Below are positions 18,843 through 27,514 of a DNA stretch of 64,000 nt, one piece after another. Each line of letters starts with the position of its first letter. The stretch's first letter is position 1. The position numbers were made by a program, and so were the translations under genes. The notes beneath the pieces are model-generated. The model searched no databases and was not told where the DNA came from. It saw nothing but the letters and a program-made list of their open reading frames with translations. Source of the DNA: Nocardioides bruguierae (GTDB taxonomy: Bacteria > Actinomycetota > Actinomycetes > Propionibacteriales > Nocardioidaceae); NCBI RefSeq assembly GCF_023656415.1, contig NZ_JAMOIL010000003.1, positions 62,001 through 126,000 on the forward strand, given 5' to 3'.

Positions 18843-20693
18843 TCAGAGCGGCACGTTGCGGTACGCGCCGTCCGAGGCCGCGGTGGTCATCGACGCGTAG
18901 GCGCGCAGCGCGGCGGAGACGTAGCGCTCGCGGTTCTCCGGCGTGAACGGCCGGTCGCGCTTCTCCTGGGCGATGCGGCGCTCGTCGAGCACGTCGTCGT
19001 CGACAGCCAGGTTGATCGTCCGCTCGGGGATGTTGATCTCGATCGGGTCGCCGGTCTCCACCAGCGCGATGAGCCCGCCGCCGGCCGCCTCGGGCGAGAC
19101 GTGCCCGATCGACAGGCCGCTGGTACCGCCGGAGAAGCGTCCGTCGGTGATCAGCGCGCACTTCTGGCCGAGGCCGCGGCCCTTGAGGAAGGACGTCGGG
19201 TACAGCATCTCCTGCATGCCCGGGCCGCCCTTGGGGCCCTCGTAGCGGATGACGACGACGTCGCCCTCGACGACCTCCTTGGCGAGGATGCCCGCCACGG
19301 CGTCGTCCTGGGACTCGTAGACGCGCGCGGTGCCGTGGAAGACGAGGCAGTTGTCGGGCACGCCGGCGGTCTTGACGACGCAGCCGTCCACGGCGAGGTT
19401 GCCGTGCAGGACGGCCAGGCCGCCGTCGGCGGAGTAGGCGTGCTCCATGTCGCGGATGCAGCCCTCGGCGGCGTCGGTGTCGAGGCTCGCCCAGACGTTC
19501 TCGGTGGAGAACGCCTCGGTGGTGCGGACCCCGCCCGGCGCGGCGTGGAAGAGCTTCTCGGCCTTCTCCGAGGCCTTGCCGCCGCGCACGTCCCACGCGT
19601 CCAGCCACGACTCGAGGTCGGGGGAGTGGACCGAGCGGACGTCGGTCTTGAGCACGCCGCCGCGGTTCAGCTCGCCCAGCAGCGCGGGGATGCCGCCGGC
19701 GCGGTGGACGTCCTCCATGTGGAACTTCGGGCTGTTGGGCGCCACCTTGGACAGGCACGGCACCCGGCGGGAGATCGCGTCGATGTCGGAGACGGTGAAG
19801 TCCAGCTCGGCCTCGCGGGCGGCGGCCAGCAGGTGCAGCACCGTGTTGGTCGAGCCGCCCATCGCCACGTCGAGGGCCACGGCGTTCTCGAACGCGGGGC
19901 GCGAGGCGATGGCGCGGGGCAGGACGCTCTCGTCGTCGTCCTCGTAGTAGCTCTTGGCCAGGTCGACCACGAGTCGGCCGGCCTCCAGGAACAGGTCGCG
20001 GCGGGCGGCGTGGGTGGCCAGCGTGGAGCCGTTGCCGGGCAGCGAGAGGCCGATGGCCTCGGTCAGGCAGTTCATCGAGTTGGCGGTGAACATGCCCGAG
20101 CAGGAGCCGCAGGTCGGGCAGGCCGACCGCTCGATGGTGTCCAGGGTCTTGTCGTCGACGGCGTCGTTCGCCGAGGCGACCATCGCGTCGACGAGGTCCA
20201 GCTTCTCGTGGACGACGCCCTCGATCGCGGTCGTCTTGCCGGCCTCCATGGGGCCGCCGGAGACGAAGACGGTCGGGATGTTCAGGCGCAGGGCCGCCAG
20301 CAGCATGCCGGGGGTGATCTTGTCGCAGTTGGAGATGCACACCAGGGCGTCGGCGCAGTGCGCCTGCACCATGTACTCGACCGCGTCGGCGATGAGCTCG
20401 CGGCTCGGCAGGCTGTAGAGCATGCCGCCGTGGCCCATCGCGATGCCGTCGTCCACGGCGATGGTGTTGAACTCCTTGGCGACGCCACCGGCCTCCTCGA
20501 CCGCACCGGCGACGAGGGCGCCCATGTTGCGGAGGTGGACGTGCCCGGGCACGAACTCGGTGAACGAGTTGGCTACCGCGACGATCGGCTTGCCGAAGTC
20601 GCCGTCGGTCATGCCGGTCGCGCGCCAGAGGGCGCGGGCACCGGCCATGTTGCGGCCCATGGTGGACGTGGCGGAGCGCAGGGGACGTGCCAT
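18843..20693 (-). CDS. ilvD: Dihydroxy-acid dehydratase
   Basis: This 616-residue enzyme dehydrates 2,3-dihydroxy acids to 2-oxo acids in valine, isoleucine and leucine synthesis. It begins [20 protein letters not shown] and has the iron-sulfur cysteines in SNCDKITPG and [17 protein letters not shown], as well as [21 protein letters not shown] near the end. The length equals that of the E. coli type. The ATG at 20693 is the family start; an upstream extension of 26 residues is Arg-rich and not conserved. No other ilv gene is nearby. Confidence 0.97.
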   Translation of the reverse strand: MARPLRSATSTMGRNMAGARALWRATGMTDGDFGKPIVAVANSFTEFVPGHVHLRNMGALVAGAVEEAGGVAKEFNTIAVDDGIAMGHGGMLYSLPSRELIADAVEYMVQAHCADALVCISNCDKITPGMLLAALRLNIPTVFVSGGPMEAGKTTAIEGVVHEKLDLVDAMVASANDAVDDKTLDTIERSACPTCGSCSGMFTANSMNCLTEAIGLSLPGNGSTLATHAARRDLFLEAGRLVVDLAKSYYEDDDESVLPRAIASRPAFENAVALDVAMGGSTNTVLHLLAAAREAELDFTVSDIDAISRRVPCLSKVAPNSPKFHMEDVHRAGGIPALLGELNRGGVLKTDVRSVHSPDLESWLDAWDVRGGKASEKAEKLFHAAPGGVRTTEAFSTENVWASLDTDAAEGCIRDMEHAYSADGGLAVLHGNLAVDGCVVKTAGVPDNCLVFHGTARVYESQDDAVAGILAKEVVEGDVVVIRYEGPKGGPGMQEMLYPTSFLKGRGLGQKCALITDGRFSGGTSGLSIGHVSPEAAGGGLIALVETGDPIEINIPERTINLAVDDDVLDERRIAQEKRDRPFTPENRERYVSAALRAYASMTTAASDGAYRNVPL

Positions 20694-20832
20694 GAGACCC
20701 AGTCTCCGCCTCCGGTCAAGGTCTGGCCACCCGTGGTCGCATCGCGGACGTGCGGGGCGCCGCCGTGACACGCCTCGTGCGGCCCGGCGAGTGGTGTGCG
20801 CGGCTTGACGTGGTGGCGCACAATGGGACCTG

Positions 20833-20840
20833 ATGGGGGG
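20833..20840. promoter_or_regulatory. G-tract upstream of the CsoR/CstR-type gene, possible half operator
   Basis: ATGGGGGG lies about 55 bases before the regulator start, downstream of a possible -35 element TTGACG. The same ATGGGGGG string is one half of the CsoR-type operator near 51332-51347, read on the other strand. This copy lacks the inverted second half, so autoregulation is only a suggestion. Confidence 0.3.
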
Positions 20841-20893
20841 ATGGGCATGACCTGCCCTGGCCCGAGGAAACGCCAGATCGAAGAGGAACCGCC

Positions 20894-21163
20894 ATGCAGC
20901 TCGACCCGGTGGAGATCGTCCCGGTGCTGAACCGGGTCAAGCGAGCCCACGGTCACCTGGCCAAGGTCGTCTCCATGATGGAGGAGGGCCGCGACTGCGA
21001 GGACATCGTCACGCAGTACGCCGCGGTGCTGAAGGCGCTGGAGCGAGCGGGCTTCGCCCTGGTCGCCACGGGCATGCGCCAGTGCATGGCCGCCGAGGCC
21101 AACGGCGAGGAGCCGGAGATGGACGCGGCGAAGATGGAGAAGCTCTTCCTCTCGCTCACCTGA
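20894..21163 (+). CDS. CsoR/RcnR-family repressor with CstR-like ligands
   Basis: This 89-residue all-helical repressor of the DUF156 family has [17 protein letters not shown], the usual DNA-binding and dimer region. Copper-sensing CsoR uses Cys-His-Cys. Here the two cysteines are Cys34 (GRDCEDIV) and Cys63 (MRQCMAA), spaced 29 residues as in CsoR and CstR, but the His position four residues before Cys63 is Gly59. Two Cys without His is the pattern of the persulfide sensor CstR. A persulfide or rhodanese regulon is therefore more likely than copper. A matching operator lies near 51340 in front of a metallo-beta-lactamase/rhodanese gene. The ATG follows GAGGAA. Confidence 0.88.
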   Translation: MQLDPVEIVPVLNRVKRAHGHLAKVVSMMEEGRDCEDIVTQYAAVLKALERAGFALVATGMRQCMAAEANGEEPEMDAAKMEKLFLSLT

Positions 21164-21240
21164 GGCCCCGGCCCGTCCGAGGAGCCCTCACCCGCGCGAG
21201 GACACCCGCGCGGACCTGCGGCGTGCCCCGACGTCGTGCC

Positions 21241-21246
21241 TAGCGT
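21241..21246 (+). promoter_or_regulatory. -10 box for the PfpI-like gene (leaderless type)
   Basis: TAGCGT ends 7 bases before ATG 21254 with no Shine-Dalgarno sequence between, supporting a leaderless message. The identical hexamer and spacing occur before the HdeD-like gene on the minus strand. Confidence 0.5.
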
Positions 21247-21253
21247 CGCGGTC

Positions 21254-21802
21254 ATGACCACCCGTATCGCGTTCCTGACCGCCAATGAGGGCATCGAGTC
21301 CGTCGAGCTGACCGACCCGTGGAAGGCCGCCGCCGACGCCGGCCACGCCCCCGAGCTGCTGGCGCCCGAGGCCGGCACCGTCTCCTTGTTCGAGCACCTC
21401 GACCGATCGAGCGAGCAGACCGTCGACCGCACCGTCTCGCAGGCGTCCGTCGACGACTACGCGGCCCTCGTCCTGCCTGGCGGCGTCGCCAACCCCGACG
21501 CCCTGCGCCTCGACACCGCGGCAGTCGAATTCATCCGCGACTTCGTCGCCTCGGGCAAGCCCGTCGCCGCCATCTGCCACGCCCCCTGGACCCTCGTGGA
21601 GGCCGGCGTCCTGGAGGGTCGGACCCTCACGTCCTTCCCCAGCCTGGCCACCGACGTCCGCAACGCCGGCGGCACCTGGACCGACGAGAAGGTCGTCACC
21701 GACGGCAACCTCATCACCAGCCGCAACCCCGATGACCTGCCGGCGTTCATCAACGCCCTGCTCGAGGCCGTCGCGCACGGGGCCGGCAGCACGGGCGCCT
21801 GA
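21254..21802 (+). CDS. PfpI/DJ-1 family type 1 amidotransferase-like protein
   Basis: This 182-residue protein has the DJ-1/PfpI fold: FLTANEGIESVEL at the N-terminus (acidic residue of the active site), VLPGGVANPDALR, and the nucleophile Cys108 in AAICHAPWTLVEAG followed by GRTLTSFPSLATDVRNAGG. Members act as proteases, glyoxalases or deglycases and often respond to stress. The specific reaction cannot be assigned. The gene appears monocistronic, between a leaderless promoter and a strong terminator. Confidence 0.9.
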   Translation: MTTRIAFLTANEGIESVELTDPWKAAADAGHAPELLAPEAGTVSLFEHLDRSSEQTVDRTVSQASVDDYAALVLPGGVANPDALRLDTAAVEFIRDFVASGKPVAAICHAPWTLVEAGVLEGRTLTSFPSLATDVRNAGGTWTDEKVVTDGNLITSRNPDDLPAFINALLEAVAHGAGSTGA

Positions 21803-21815
21803 TCCCCGATCCTCG

Positions 21816-21850
21816 GACGCCCCCGGCACTCACGTGGTGCCGGGGGCGTC
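21816..21850. terminator. Bidirectional terminator, 14-bp perfect stem
   Basis: GACGCCCCCGGCAC (21816-21829) and GTGCCGGGGGCGTC (21837-21850) are exact complements around the 7-base loop TCACGTG. It separates the plus-strand PfpI-like gene from the minus-strand DUF4396 gene. Confidence 0.85.
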
Positions 21851-21862
21851 GTCGCGAGAGGC

Positions 21863-22555
21863 CTACATGGCCTCCTTGATCCCGCGCCGGATCAGCAGGA
21901 CGTTGGCCGGCCAGGCGGTGGCGAAGCCGATGAGCATGGCGACCTGCATGCTCGCCCAGTAGACCGGGGAGTCGGGGCGCAGGTCCCAGCCCGGCACGAG
22001 CACGAAGTGGACGAGGGCCATCCAGGCGATCATCCCCACCTCGAACGCGGTCAGGCTGAGCACGTCCGCCTTGGCCGCGGCCACGAGGCCGTCCTTCACG
22101 CCCAACCCCTGCATGGGCGCGATGGCCCGGTACTGGAACCAGATACCGGCGGCGAGCGCCAGGACGAAGCTGGCGATCCACTCGGCGAAGATCTCCTGCC
22201 CGGCGACGCTGAGGCCCAGGGCGAAGACGGCGACGATGGCCACCCCGTCACCCAGGGTGCACCCGGCGCCGCAGTGGCTCACCCCGGTCAGGACGCTCGC
22301 CCAGAAGGGTTTCTCCGGTGGGCCGTCGACGCCGTGCTCGTGCTGCCAGCGCATCGACTTCGGTCGGCCCCAGCGTGCGTAGGCGAGCACGGCGAGCGGA
22401 CCGGCGTACAGGCCGGTGATCGGCCAGACCAGCTCCATGATCGCCATGTGCTGCCGATAGCCCCGCGCGACGTCGGCCCCGATCGCCGCCGCCGAGACGA
22501 CACCGCCGGCCAGCAGGACCCAGGCGACGGCCTCGAGCCAGGTGGGGGCGCCCAC
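21863..22555 (-). CDS. DUF4396 membrane protein
   Basis: This 230-residue integral membrane protein has about six hydrophobic segments and the family hallmark VSHCGAGCTLGD, plus an RQHMAIMELVWPITGLY region at the second helix. The molecular role is unknown; the paired Cys motif inside the membrane suggests metal or redox chemistry. The GTG start at 22555 keeps the first helix (PTWLEAVAWVLLAGG) that relatives have. It begins 1 base after the aldo/keto reductase stop, so the two are translated from one message. Confidence 0.8.
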   Translation of the reverse strand: MGAPTWLEAVAWVLLAGGVVSAAAIGADVARGYRQHMAIMELVWPITGLYAGPLAVLAYARWGRPKSMRWQHEHGVDGPPEKPFWASVLTGVSHCGAGCTLGDGVAIVAVFALGLSVAGQEIFAEWIASFVLALAAGIWFQYRAIAPMQGLGVKDGLVAAAKADVLSLTAFEVGMIAWMALVHFVLVPGWDLRPDSPVYWASMQVAMLIGFATAWPANVLLIRRGIKEAM

Positions 22556-22556
22556 C

Positions 22557-23525
22557 TCAGAAGCCGGTGGGGAGGCGCGGGGTGTAGTGCTCCTCGAGCA
22601 GGGCGACCTCGTCGTCGGTGAGGTCGATGTCCAGGGCGGCCGCGGCGTCGGCGAGGTGGTGGGGCTTGGTGGCGCCCACGATCGGGGCGTCCACGACGGG
22701 GTTGCGCAGCACCCAGGCGAGGGCGACCTGCGCCATCGGCACGCCGCGACCCTCGGCGACCTTCTCGACGGCACCGACGATGCGGGCGTCGTCCTCGGCG
22801 TAGAGGGTCTTGCCGAACGTGTCGCTCTCCGACCGGGAGGTCTGCTCGCCCCAGGGGCGGGTCAGGTGTCCGCGGGCCAGGGGTGACCAGGGGAGCGAGC
22901 CCATGCCGGTGTCGGCGAGGTAGCCGAACATCTCGCGCTCCTCCTCGCGCATGAGCAGGGAGTACTGGTCCTGCATGGTGACGAAGGGCGTCCAGCCGCC
23001 GAGCAGGGCGGCGGTCTGGAGCTTGGCGAGCTGCCACGTCCACATGGACGAGGCGCCGAGGTAGCGGACCTTGCCCGCCTTCACGACGTCGTGCAGGGCC
23101 TCCATCGTCTCTTCGACCGGCGTGAGGGGGTCGAAGCGGTGGATCTGGTACAGGTCGACGTAGTCGGTGCCGAGCCGGGTCAGCGAGGCGTCCACCTGCT
23201 CCATCACGGCCTTGCGGGAGAGGCCGGAGCCGCCGGGGCCCTCGTGCATCCTGCCGTGCAGCTTCGTGGCCAGGACGACGTCCTCGCGCCGCGAGTACTC
23301 GCGGATCGCGCGACCCACGAACTCCTCCGACGAGCCGGCCGAGTAGACGTTCGCGGTGTCCCAGAAGGTGATGCCGAGCTCGACGGCCTGGCGGAAGTAC
23401 TCGCCGGCCGCGACCTCGTCGAGCACCCACGGATGCCCGCCGCGCGAGCTGTCGCCGAAGCTCATGCAGCCGAGCGCCAGCCGGCTGATCCGCAGGCCGG
23501 TGCTGCCGAGGTGGGTGGTCTCCAC
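22557..23525 (-). CDS. Aldo/keto reductase
   Basis: This 322-residue (alpha/beta)8-barrel NADPH-dependent reductase has the catalytic set Asp-Tyr-Lys-His in FWDTANVYSAGSSEE, LATKLHG and YQIHRFDP, and the cofactor region near IVGATKPHHLADA. It resembles the YajO/Tas-like branch acting on aldehydes or ketones. GTG 23525 is preceded by GAGGAGA. The DUF4396 gene follows immediately; the functional link is not known. Confidence 0.92.
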   Translation of the reverse strand: METTHLGSTGLRISRLALGCMSFGDSSRGGHPWVLDEVAAGEYFRQAVELGITFWDTANVYSAGSSEEFVGRAIREYSRREDVVLATKLHGRMHEGPGGSGLSRKAVMEQVDASLTRLGTDYVDLYQIHRFDPLTPVEETMEALHDVVKAGKVRYLGASSMWTWQLAKLQTAALLGGWTPFVTMQDQYSLLMREEEREMFGYLADTGMGSLPWSPLARGHLTRPWGEQTSRSESDTFGKTLYAEDDARIVGAVEKVAEGRGVPMAQVALAWVLRNPVVDAPIVGATKPHHLADAAAALDIDLTDDEVALLEEHYTPRLPTGF

Positions 23526-23605
23526 GATGTCTCCTCACAGGTGACGAACGGTTGTCCTCGTCATCCTGCTACGCGGGAGAGGCGACCGTTCACCCGGCCG
23601 GAGGG

Positions 23606-24412
23606 TCACTTCAGCATCGAGCGCATGAGCCTCGCCACGAGACCGACCGCGGTGGCCGGTGCCACCCGACCGAGCAGGTCGACCAGCGCGGCGTCCTTGC
23701 CGATCGTCACGCGGGGCCGCTCGTGGGTGATCGCCCCGACGATCTTCGCCGCGGCCGCCTCGGGGGAGGTCAGGTAGCGCGCTGCGCGGCTGTCGGCCGC
23801 GTCCGCCGTCGGGCCGCTGGTGACCCCCGAGTTCGTGGTGATGTCGGTGGCCGTGCCGCCGGGGAGCACGACGGCCACGTGGAGGCCGGTGCCCTGGTGC
23901 TCGGCACGCACGCCCTCCGTGAACAGCCGCACGGCCGCCTTGCTCGCGCCGTACGCGGTCTGCCCGGGGAAGGGCACCAGCCCACCGAGGGAGGCCACGT
24001 TGACCAGGGCGGCGGCCGGCCGCGACTCCAGCACCGGCAGGAAGGCCTTGGTGGTGTTCACGGTGCCCCAGTAGTTCACGTCCATCACCCGTTCCATCGC
24101 CTCGAAGGAGAGGTCGGCGACGGGGGTGAAGTCGTGCACGACACCGGCGACGTTGACCAGGGCGTCCGCGGGGCCGAGCGCGTCGGCCACCTGCTCCGGC
24201 AGGGCGAGGACGGCGGCGCGGTCGGTCACGTCCACGACGTGCGTGCTGAGCCGGTCACCGACCCCGAGGTCCGTCTCCAGCCGCGCGAGGCCGTCGGCGC
24301 CGCGGTCCACCGCGGCCACCCGTGCCCCGCCCTCCAGCAGCGCCTCGACGACGCGGCGGCCGATGCCGTCCGCGCCGCCGGTCACCACGACGGTCGCTCC
24401 CACGATGTCCAT
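23606..24412 (-). CDS. Short-chain dehydrogenase/reductase
   Basis: This 268-residue NAD(P)-dependent oxidoreductase has TGGADGIGRR for cofactor binding, NVAGVVHDF, the catalytic Ser in NVASLGG and YGASK for Tyr/Lys. The C-terminus runs to VARLMRSMLK, as in the larger 'SDR family' proteins with membrane-associating tails. Substrate unknown. ATG 24412 is chosen because GAGGAG lies 7 bases upstream; an in-frame ATG five codons earlier overlaps that site. Confidence 0.9.
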   Translation of the reverse strand: MDIVGATVVVTGGADGIGRRVVEALLEGGARVAAVDRGADGLARLETDLGVGDRLSTHVVDVTDRAAVLALPEQVADALGPADALVNVAGVVHDFTPVADLSFEAMERVMDVNYWGTVNTTKAFLPVLESRPAAALVNVASLGGLVPFPGQTAYGASKAAVRLFTEGVRAEHQGTGLHVAVVLPGGTATDITTNSGVTSGPTADAADSRAARYLTSPEAAAAKIVGAITHERPRVTIGKDAALVDLLGRVAPATAVGLVARLMRSMLK

Positions 24413-24475
24413 GACGTTGCTCCTCACCGGTGCCGGACCGACGGCTCCTCGCAGGCGAGCGTGCCCCCTGCGGGC

Positions 24476-24796
24476 TCAGACCGGCTGCAGCTCTTCCACG
24501 GTGGGCGTGGCGGTGGGCGTGGCGGTGGGCGTGCCGGTGGGCGTGCCGGTGGGCGTGCCGGTGGGGGTGGCGGTGGGCAGCGCGGCCTTCTCCGCGGCCG
24601 GGGCGACGGCGGTCGCGTCGGCGGCGGGCGCGTCGGTGCGGGGCGTCTGGCTCGTGTAGACGCGGGTCGCGACGGCAAGGTACGCGCCCATCAGCCCGAA
24701 GGTCCCCAGGGCGACGACCAGGAGGTAGACGGCCCACCAGGTCGAGGAGTGGGCGAGGACGTGGTCGTACATGCCGAGGGCTCCGGCGCTCTCCAT
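24476..24796 (-). CDS. Small membrane protein with a Thr-Pro repeat tail
   Basis: This 106-residue product has one clear membrane helix (WWAVYLLVVALGTFGLMGAY), an Ala-rich stretch and a tail of repeated TPTGTPT/TPTATPT units made by a 12-base DNA repeat. AGGAG precedes the ATG at 24796. No family is recognised. The Thr/Pro-rich tail resembles an extended, possibly O-glycosylated, extracytoplasmic stalk. Divergent from the jet operon. Confidence 0.65.
   Translation of the reverse strand: MESAGALGMYDHVLAHSSTWWAVYLLVVALGTFGLMGAYLAVATRVYTSQTPRTDAPAADATAVAPAAEKAALPTATPTGTPTGTPTGTPTATPTATPTVEELQPV
24501..24572. repeat. Six tandem 12-base units (GTGGGCGTGSCG)
   Basis: Units start at 24501, 24513, 24525, 24537, 24549 and 24561, differing at one or two bases. 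On the minus strand they encode four-residue Thr/Pro repeats of the small membrane protein. Expansion or loss keeps the frame. Confidence 0.9.
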
Positions 24797-25109
24797 GGTG
24801 TGCTCCTGCTCGTCGAGGGTGGTCCGTCGGCCGCCTCCTGGCGGCCGGCTCACTGCAGCCACCCTCGCGCCGGGTCGGCCCCTGCGGGGAGGGCCGGCGG
24901 GCCCCGCCGCGTCCGCCGCGAGTCCCGTCCGTGCAGGTCACGCGACCCTGGTCGATGGTCCAGGACCCCCACCCCGGTTCACGCGGGCCAGGTGACGGCC
25001 AGGCGGGTTTCGCCCGGGACGAGGGGTGCTGGGATGCTGGGCCGCTGATCGGCCGGGCGCAGGGCCCGGCGGCGGCTCGACAGGGCGGCCCGGCAGGGGA
25101 GGAGCGCGG
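24797..25109. other. 313-base divergent intergenic region upstream of the jet operon
   Basis: No gene is supported. The region separates the small membrane protein (minus) from jetA (plus) and must hold both promoters. I see several short GC-rich inverted repeats such as GGCCGGCGGGCC and the GGGGAGGAG binding site of jetA just before 25110, but no convincing -35/-10 pair. Confidence 0.6.
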
Positions 25110-26720
25110 ATGAGCGACGTGGCGTCGGAGCTGGCACGGGTCCAGCACGCGTTCGCGCAGCCCACGTTGACGCTCCTGCACCAGCGGCAGGCCCCGGTCG
25201 TGATCACGCTCTTCCGTGAGGCGTTCGGACGCCAGAACCGGCCGGTCGAGACCGCGCGGCTGCACACGCAGGTCGAGGAGCACCTGGCCGCGGTCCGCAC
25301 CGCCCTCGGCGACGACCTCGCCGCCGAGCTGCTGCCGCCGGGCTCGGGCCGAGAGCTGTGCCAGCGCTGGATGCGCGGCCGCTGGCTGGTGCGTGCCCTC
25401 GACGAGCGGGGCCGCGAGGTCTACACGCTCACCAGCCACGCCCAGCAGGCCCTCGAGCTGGTCACCACCCTGACCCGCGACCGGGCCACGCTCAGCGAGC
25501 ACCGGATCGCCACCATCCTGTCGACCACGCGCCGCTTCAACTCCGAGGCGAACCCCGACCGGGGCGCCCGCGTGGGGCTGCTCAACGAGGAGATCGCGCG
25601 GCTCACCGCCGAGCGCGACCGGCTCGTGGACGGCGGCGACCTGGCCGGCGCCGACGGCGACTACATGTCGGAGGGGTTCACCGAGCTCCTGAGCCTGGTC
25701 TCGGCGCTGCCGTCCGACTTCGCCCGGGTCGAGGAGCGCTTCGCCACGATCCGCACCGAGATCCTGGCCGCCTTCCGCGCCGAGGAGCGCCCCGCGGGCG
25801 AGGTGATCGACGACTACCTGGCCCGGGCCGACGCCCTCATGACCGCCACCCACGAGGGGCGTGCGTTCGAGGGCGCCTTCGCGCTGCTGCGCGACGACCA
25901 GACCGTCTCCCAGCTGCGCGAGGACATCGCCGCGCTGCTCGAGCACCCGCTGGCCCACGGCATCCTCGGCGACGCCGAGCGCGCGGAGCTGCGCGGCACC
26001 GTCCGCCTCGTGCGCGACGGCCTCGACCGGGTGCTGGCCCAGCGCTCGCGGGTCACCGCGACGCTGAAGGAGTACATCGTCAGCCACGACGCCGAGCGCG
26101 ACCGCGAGCTCGAGCAGACGCTGCGGCACCTCGAGGCCGAGCTGACGACCTGGATGGGCGCCACCGGCCCCCGGGCCACCCACGAGGTGCCGCTCCTGCC
26201 CTCCCGGGTCGGCGTCGAGCACCTGCGCGAGCGGTTCTTCGACCCCGCCGACGACGTGGCTCCCGAGCGCCTGGTCGCGCAGGACGCCGACACCGAGCCG
26301 GTGACCATGGCCGAGCTCGTCGCCCAGGGCGGCCCCCGCATCGCCGGCCTGCGCGAGCGCCTCGACGCCGTGATGAGCGGCCTGACCCCGGCCGGCACGC
26401 TCGGCGAGGTCTTCGCCGGCCTCGAGGAGGACCTGCGTCGTCCGGTGGAGATCTTCGGCCTGCTGCACCTGGCCGCCGAGCACGACTGGGAGCCCGAGCG
26501 GCCCCCGTCGCTGCCGCCGGGCGCAGGAAGCGACGGCGGCGTCGACGAGCCGCCGGTGCCGGTACCGGTGCAGGTCGAGCGCTACGCCGCCGTCCGGCCG
26601 GACGGGACGGCCCGCACCTTCGAGGTGCCGCTGCTGGACCTGCCCGACCCCGACCTGGGCCACCACCACGACGCACCCGACCAGCCCGACCAGCCCGACC
26701 AGCCCGAGGAGGCCCGATGA
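25110..26720 (+). CDS. jetA: JetA-like kleisin subunit (DUF3375) of a Wadjet/MksBEF condensin
   Basis: This 536-residue protein matches DUF3375, the MksF/JetA kleisin that bridges the SMC heads in the Wadjet anti-plasmid complex. Evidence is the N-terminal winged-helix region (FREAFGRQNRPVETARLHTQVEEHL and RWMRGRWLV...YTLTSHAQQALELV), the middle helical part with SEHRIATIL and NEEIARLTAERDRL, and the position as first gene before DUF4194 and SMC genes. The C-terminal tail is acidic with DQP repeats. ATG 25110 follows GGGGAGGAG. The stop overlaps the jetB start (ATGA). Confidence 0.9.
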   Translation: MSDVASELARVQHAFAQPTLTLLHQRQAPVVITLFREAFGRQNRPVETARLHTQVEEHLAAVRTALGDDLAAELLPPGSGRELCQRWMRGRWLVRALDERGREVYTLTSHAQQALELVTTLTRDRATLSEHRIATILSTTRRFNSEANPDRGARVGLLNEEIARLTAERDRLVDGGDLAGADGDYMSEGFTELLSLVSALPSDFARVEERFATIRTEILAAFRAEERPAGEVIDDYLARADALMTATHEGRAFEGAFALLRDDQTVSQLREDIAALLEHPLAHGILGDAERAELRGTVRLVRDGLDRVLAQRSRVTATLKEYIVSHDAERDRELEQTLRHLEAELTTWMGATGPRATHEVPLLPSRVGVEHLRERFFDPADDVAPERLVAQDADTEPVTMAELVAQGGPRIAGLRERLDAVMSGLTPAGTLGEVFAGLEEDLRRPVEIFGLLHLAAEHDWEPERPPSLPPGAGSDGGVDEPPVPVPVQVERYAAVRPDGTARTFEVPLLDLPDPDLGHHHDAPDQPDQPDQPEEAR

Positions 26721-27514
26721 CCAGCACGGAGACCGACGTGGTCGGCGCGGAGGCCTGGGACGACGCCGAGCCGGAGGCCGAGCGGGACACGGCGTCGGTG
26801 TCGCTGTGGGAGGGCGACGAGGGCGGGCTGGAGTACGCCCAGCGGCACTGCCTGGTGGCGCTGCTGAAGAACCGCTTCGTCTCGGCGCGCACCCACGCCC
26901 GCGACTGGCCGGTGCTGGTGGAGAACGAGCAGGTCATCCGCGGTCGTCTGGCCGACCTCTTCCTGGAGCTGGCCGTCGACCGCGACCGCGAGGTCGCCTG
27001 GAAGCGGCAGGCGGTCTCCGAGACCGGCAGCCGGTTCCCCACGCTGCTGCACGACGCCGCCTGGACGCGGGAGGAGACCCTCGTCCTCGTCCACCTGCGG
27101 GACCGGCTGCGCGCCGGCACCACCGGCGGCGAGGCCCGCGTGTACGTCGACCGCGAGGACCTGCTGCGCTACGTGGCGGGCTTCCGGCCCGCCCACGCCA
27201 CCGACGTGGCCGGCGACGAGCGCCGTGCCCGCAACGCGGTGCTGGCCGTGGCCAAGGCCGGGCTCTTGATCCCCACGGGCTCGGACGAGCGTTTCGAGGT
27301 CAGCGAGGCCGTCGAGCCGTTGCTCCCGCTCGACCTGCTGCGGGACCTGCTCGACGCGCTGCGTGAGGCCAACGGCACCCAGCTCGAGACGCCGGAGGAC
27401 GTCGACCTCTTCGAGGAGCCGGCCGCCGAGGAGCAGTCCGACGAGGTCCCGGCGGACGCCGGGGAGATCCGGGAGACCGGCGAGACCACCCAGGACGGGG
27501 AGGAGCAGGCGTGA
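26717..27514 (+). CDS. jetB: JetB-like KITE subunit (DUF4194)
   Basis: This 265-residue protein corresponds to DUF4194, the MksE/JetB winged-helix subunit that binds the kleisin. Core segments are HCLVALLKNRFVSARTH, WPVLVENEQVIRGRLADLF, TLVLVHLRDRLRAG and LRYVAGFRPAHATD. The N- and C-terminal ~30 residues are acidic and probably disordered. The ATG overlaps the jetA stop and its own stop overlaps the jetC GTG, so the three subunits are translationally coupled, as expected for a fixed-ratio complex. Confidence 0.88.
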   Translation: MTSTETDVVGAEAWDDAEPEAERDTASVSLWEGDEGGLEYAQRHCLVALLKNRFVSARTHARDWPVLVENEQVIRGRLADLFLELAVDRDREVAWKRQAVSETGSRFPTLLHDAAWTREETLVLVHLRDRLRAGTTGGEARVYVDREDLLRYVAGFRPAHATDVAGDERRARNAVLAVAKAGLLIPTGSDERFEVSEAVEPLLPLDLLRDLLDALREANGTQLETPEDVDLFEEPAAEEQSDEVPADAGEIRETGETTQDGEEQA

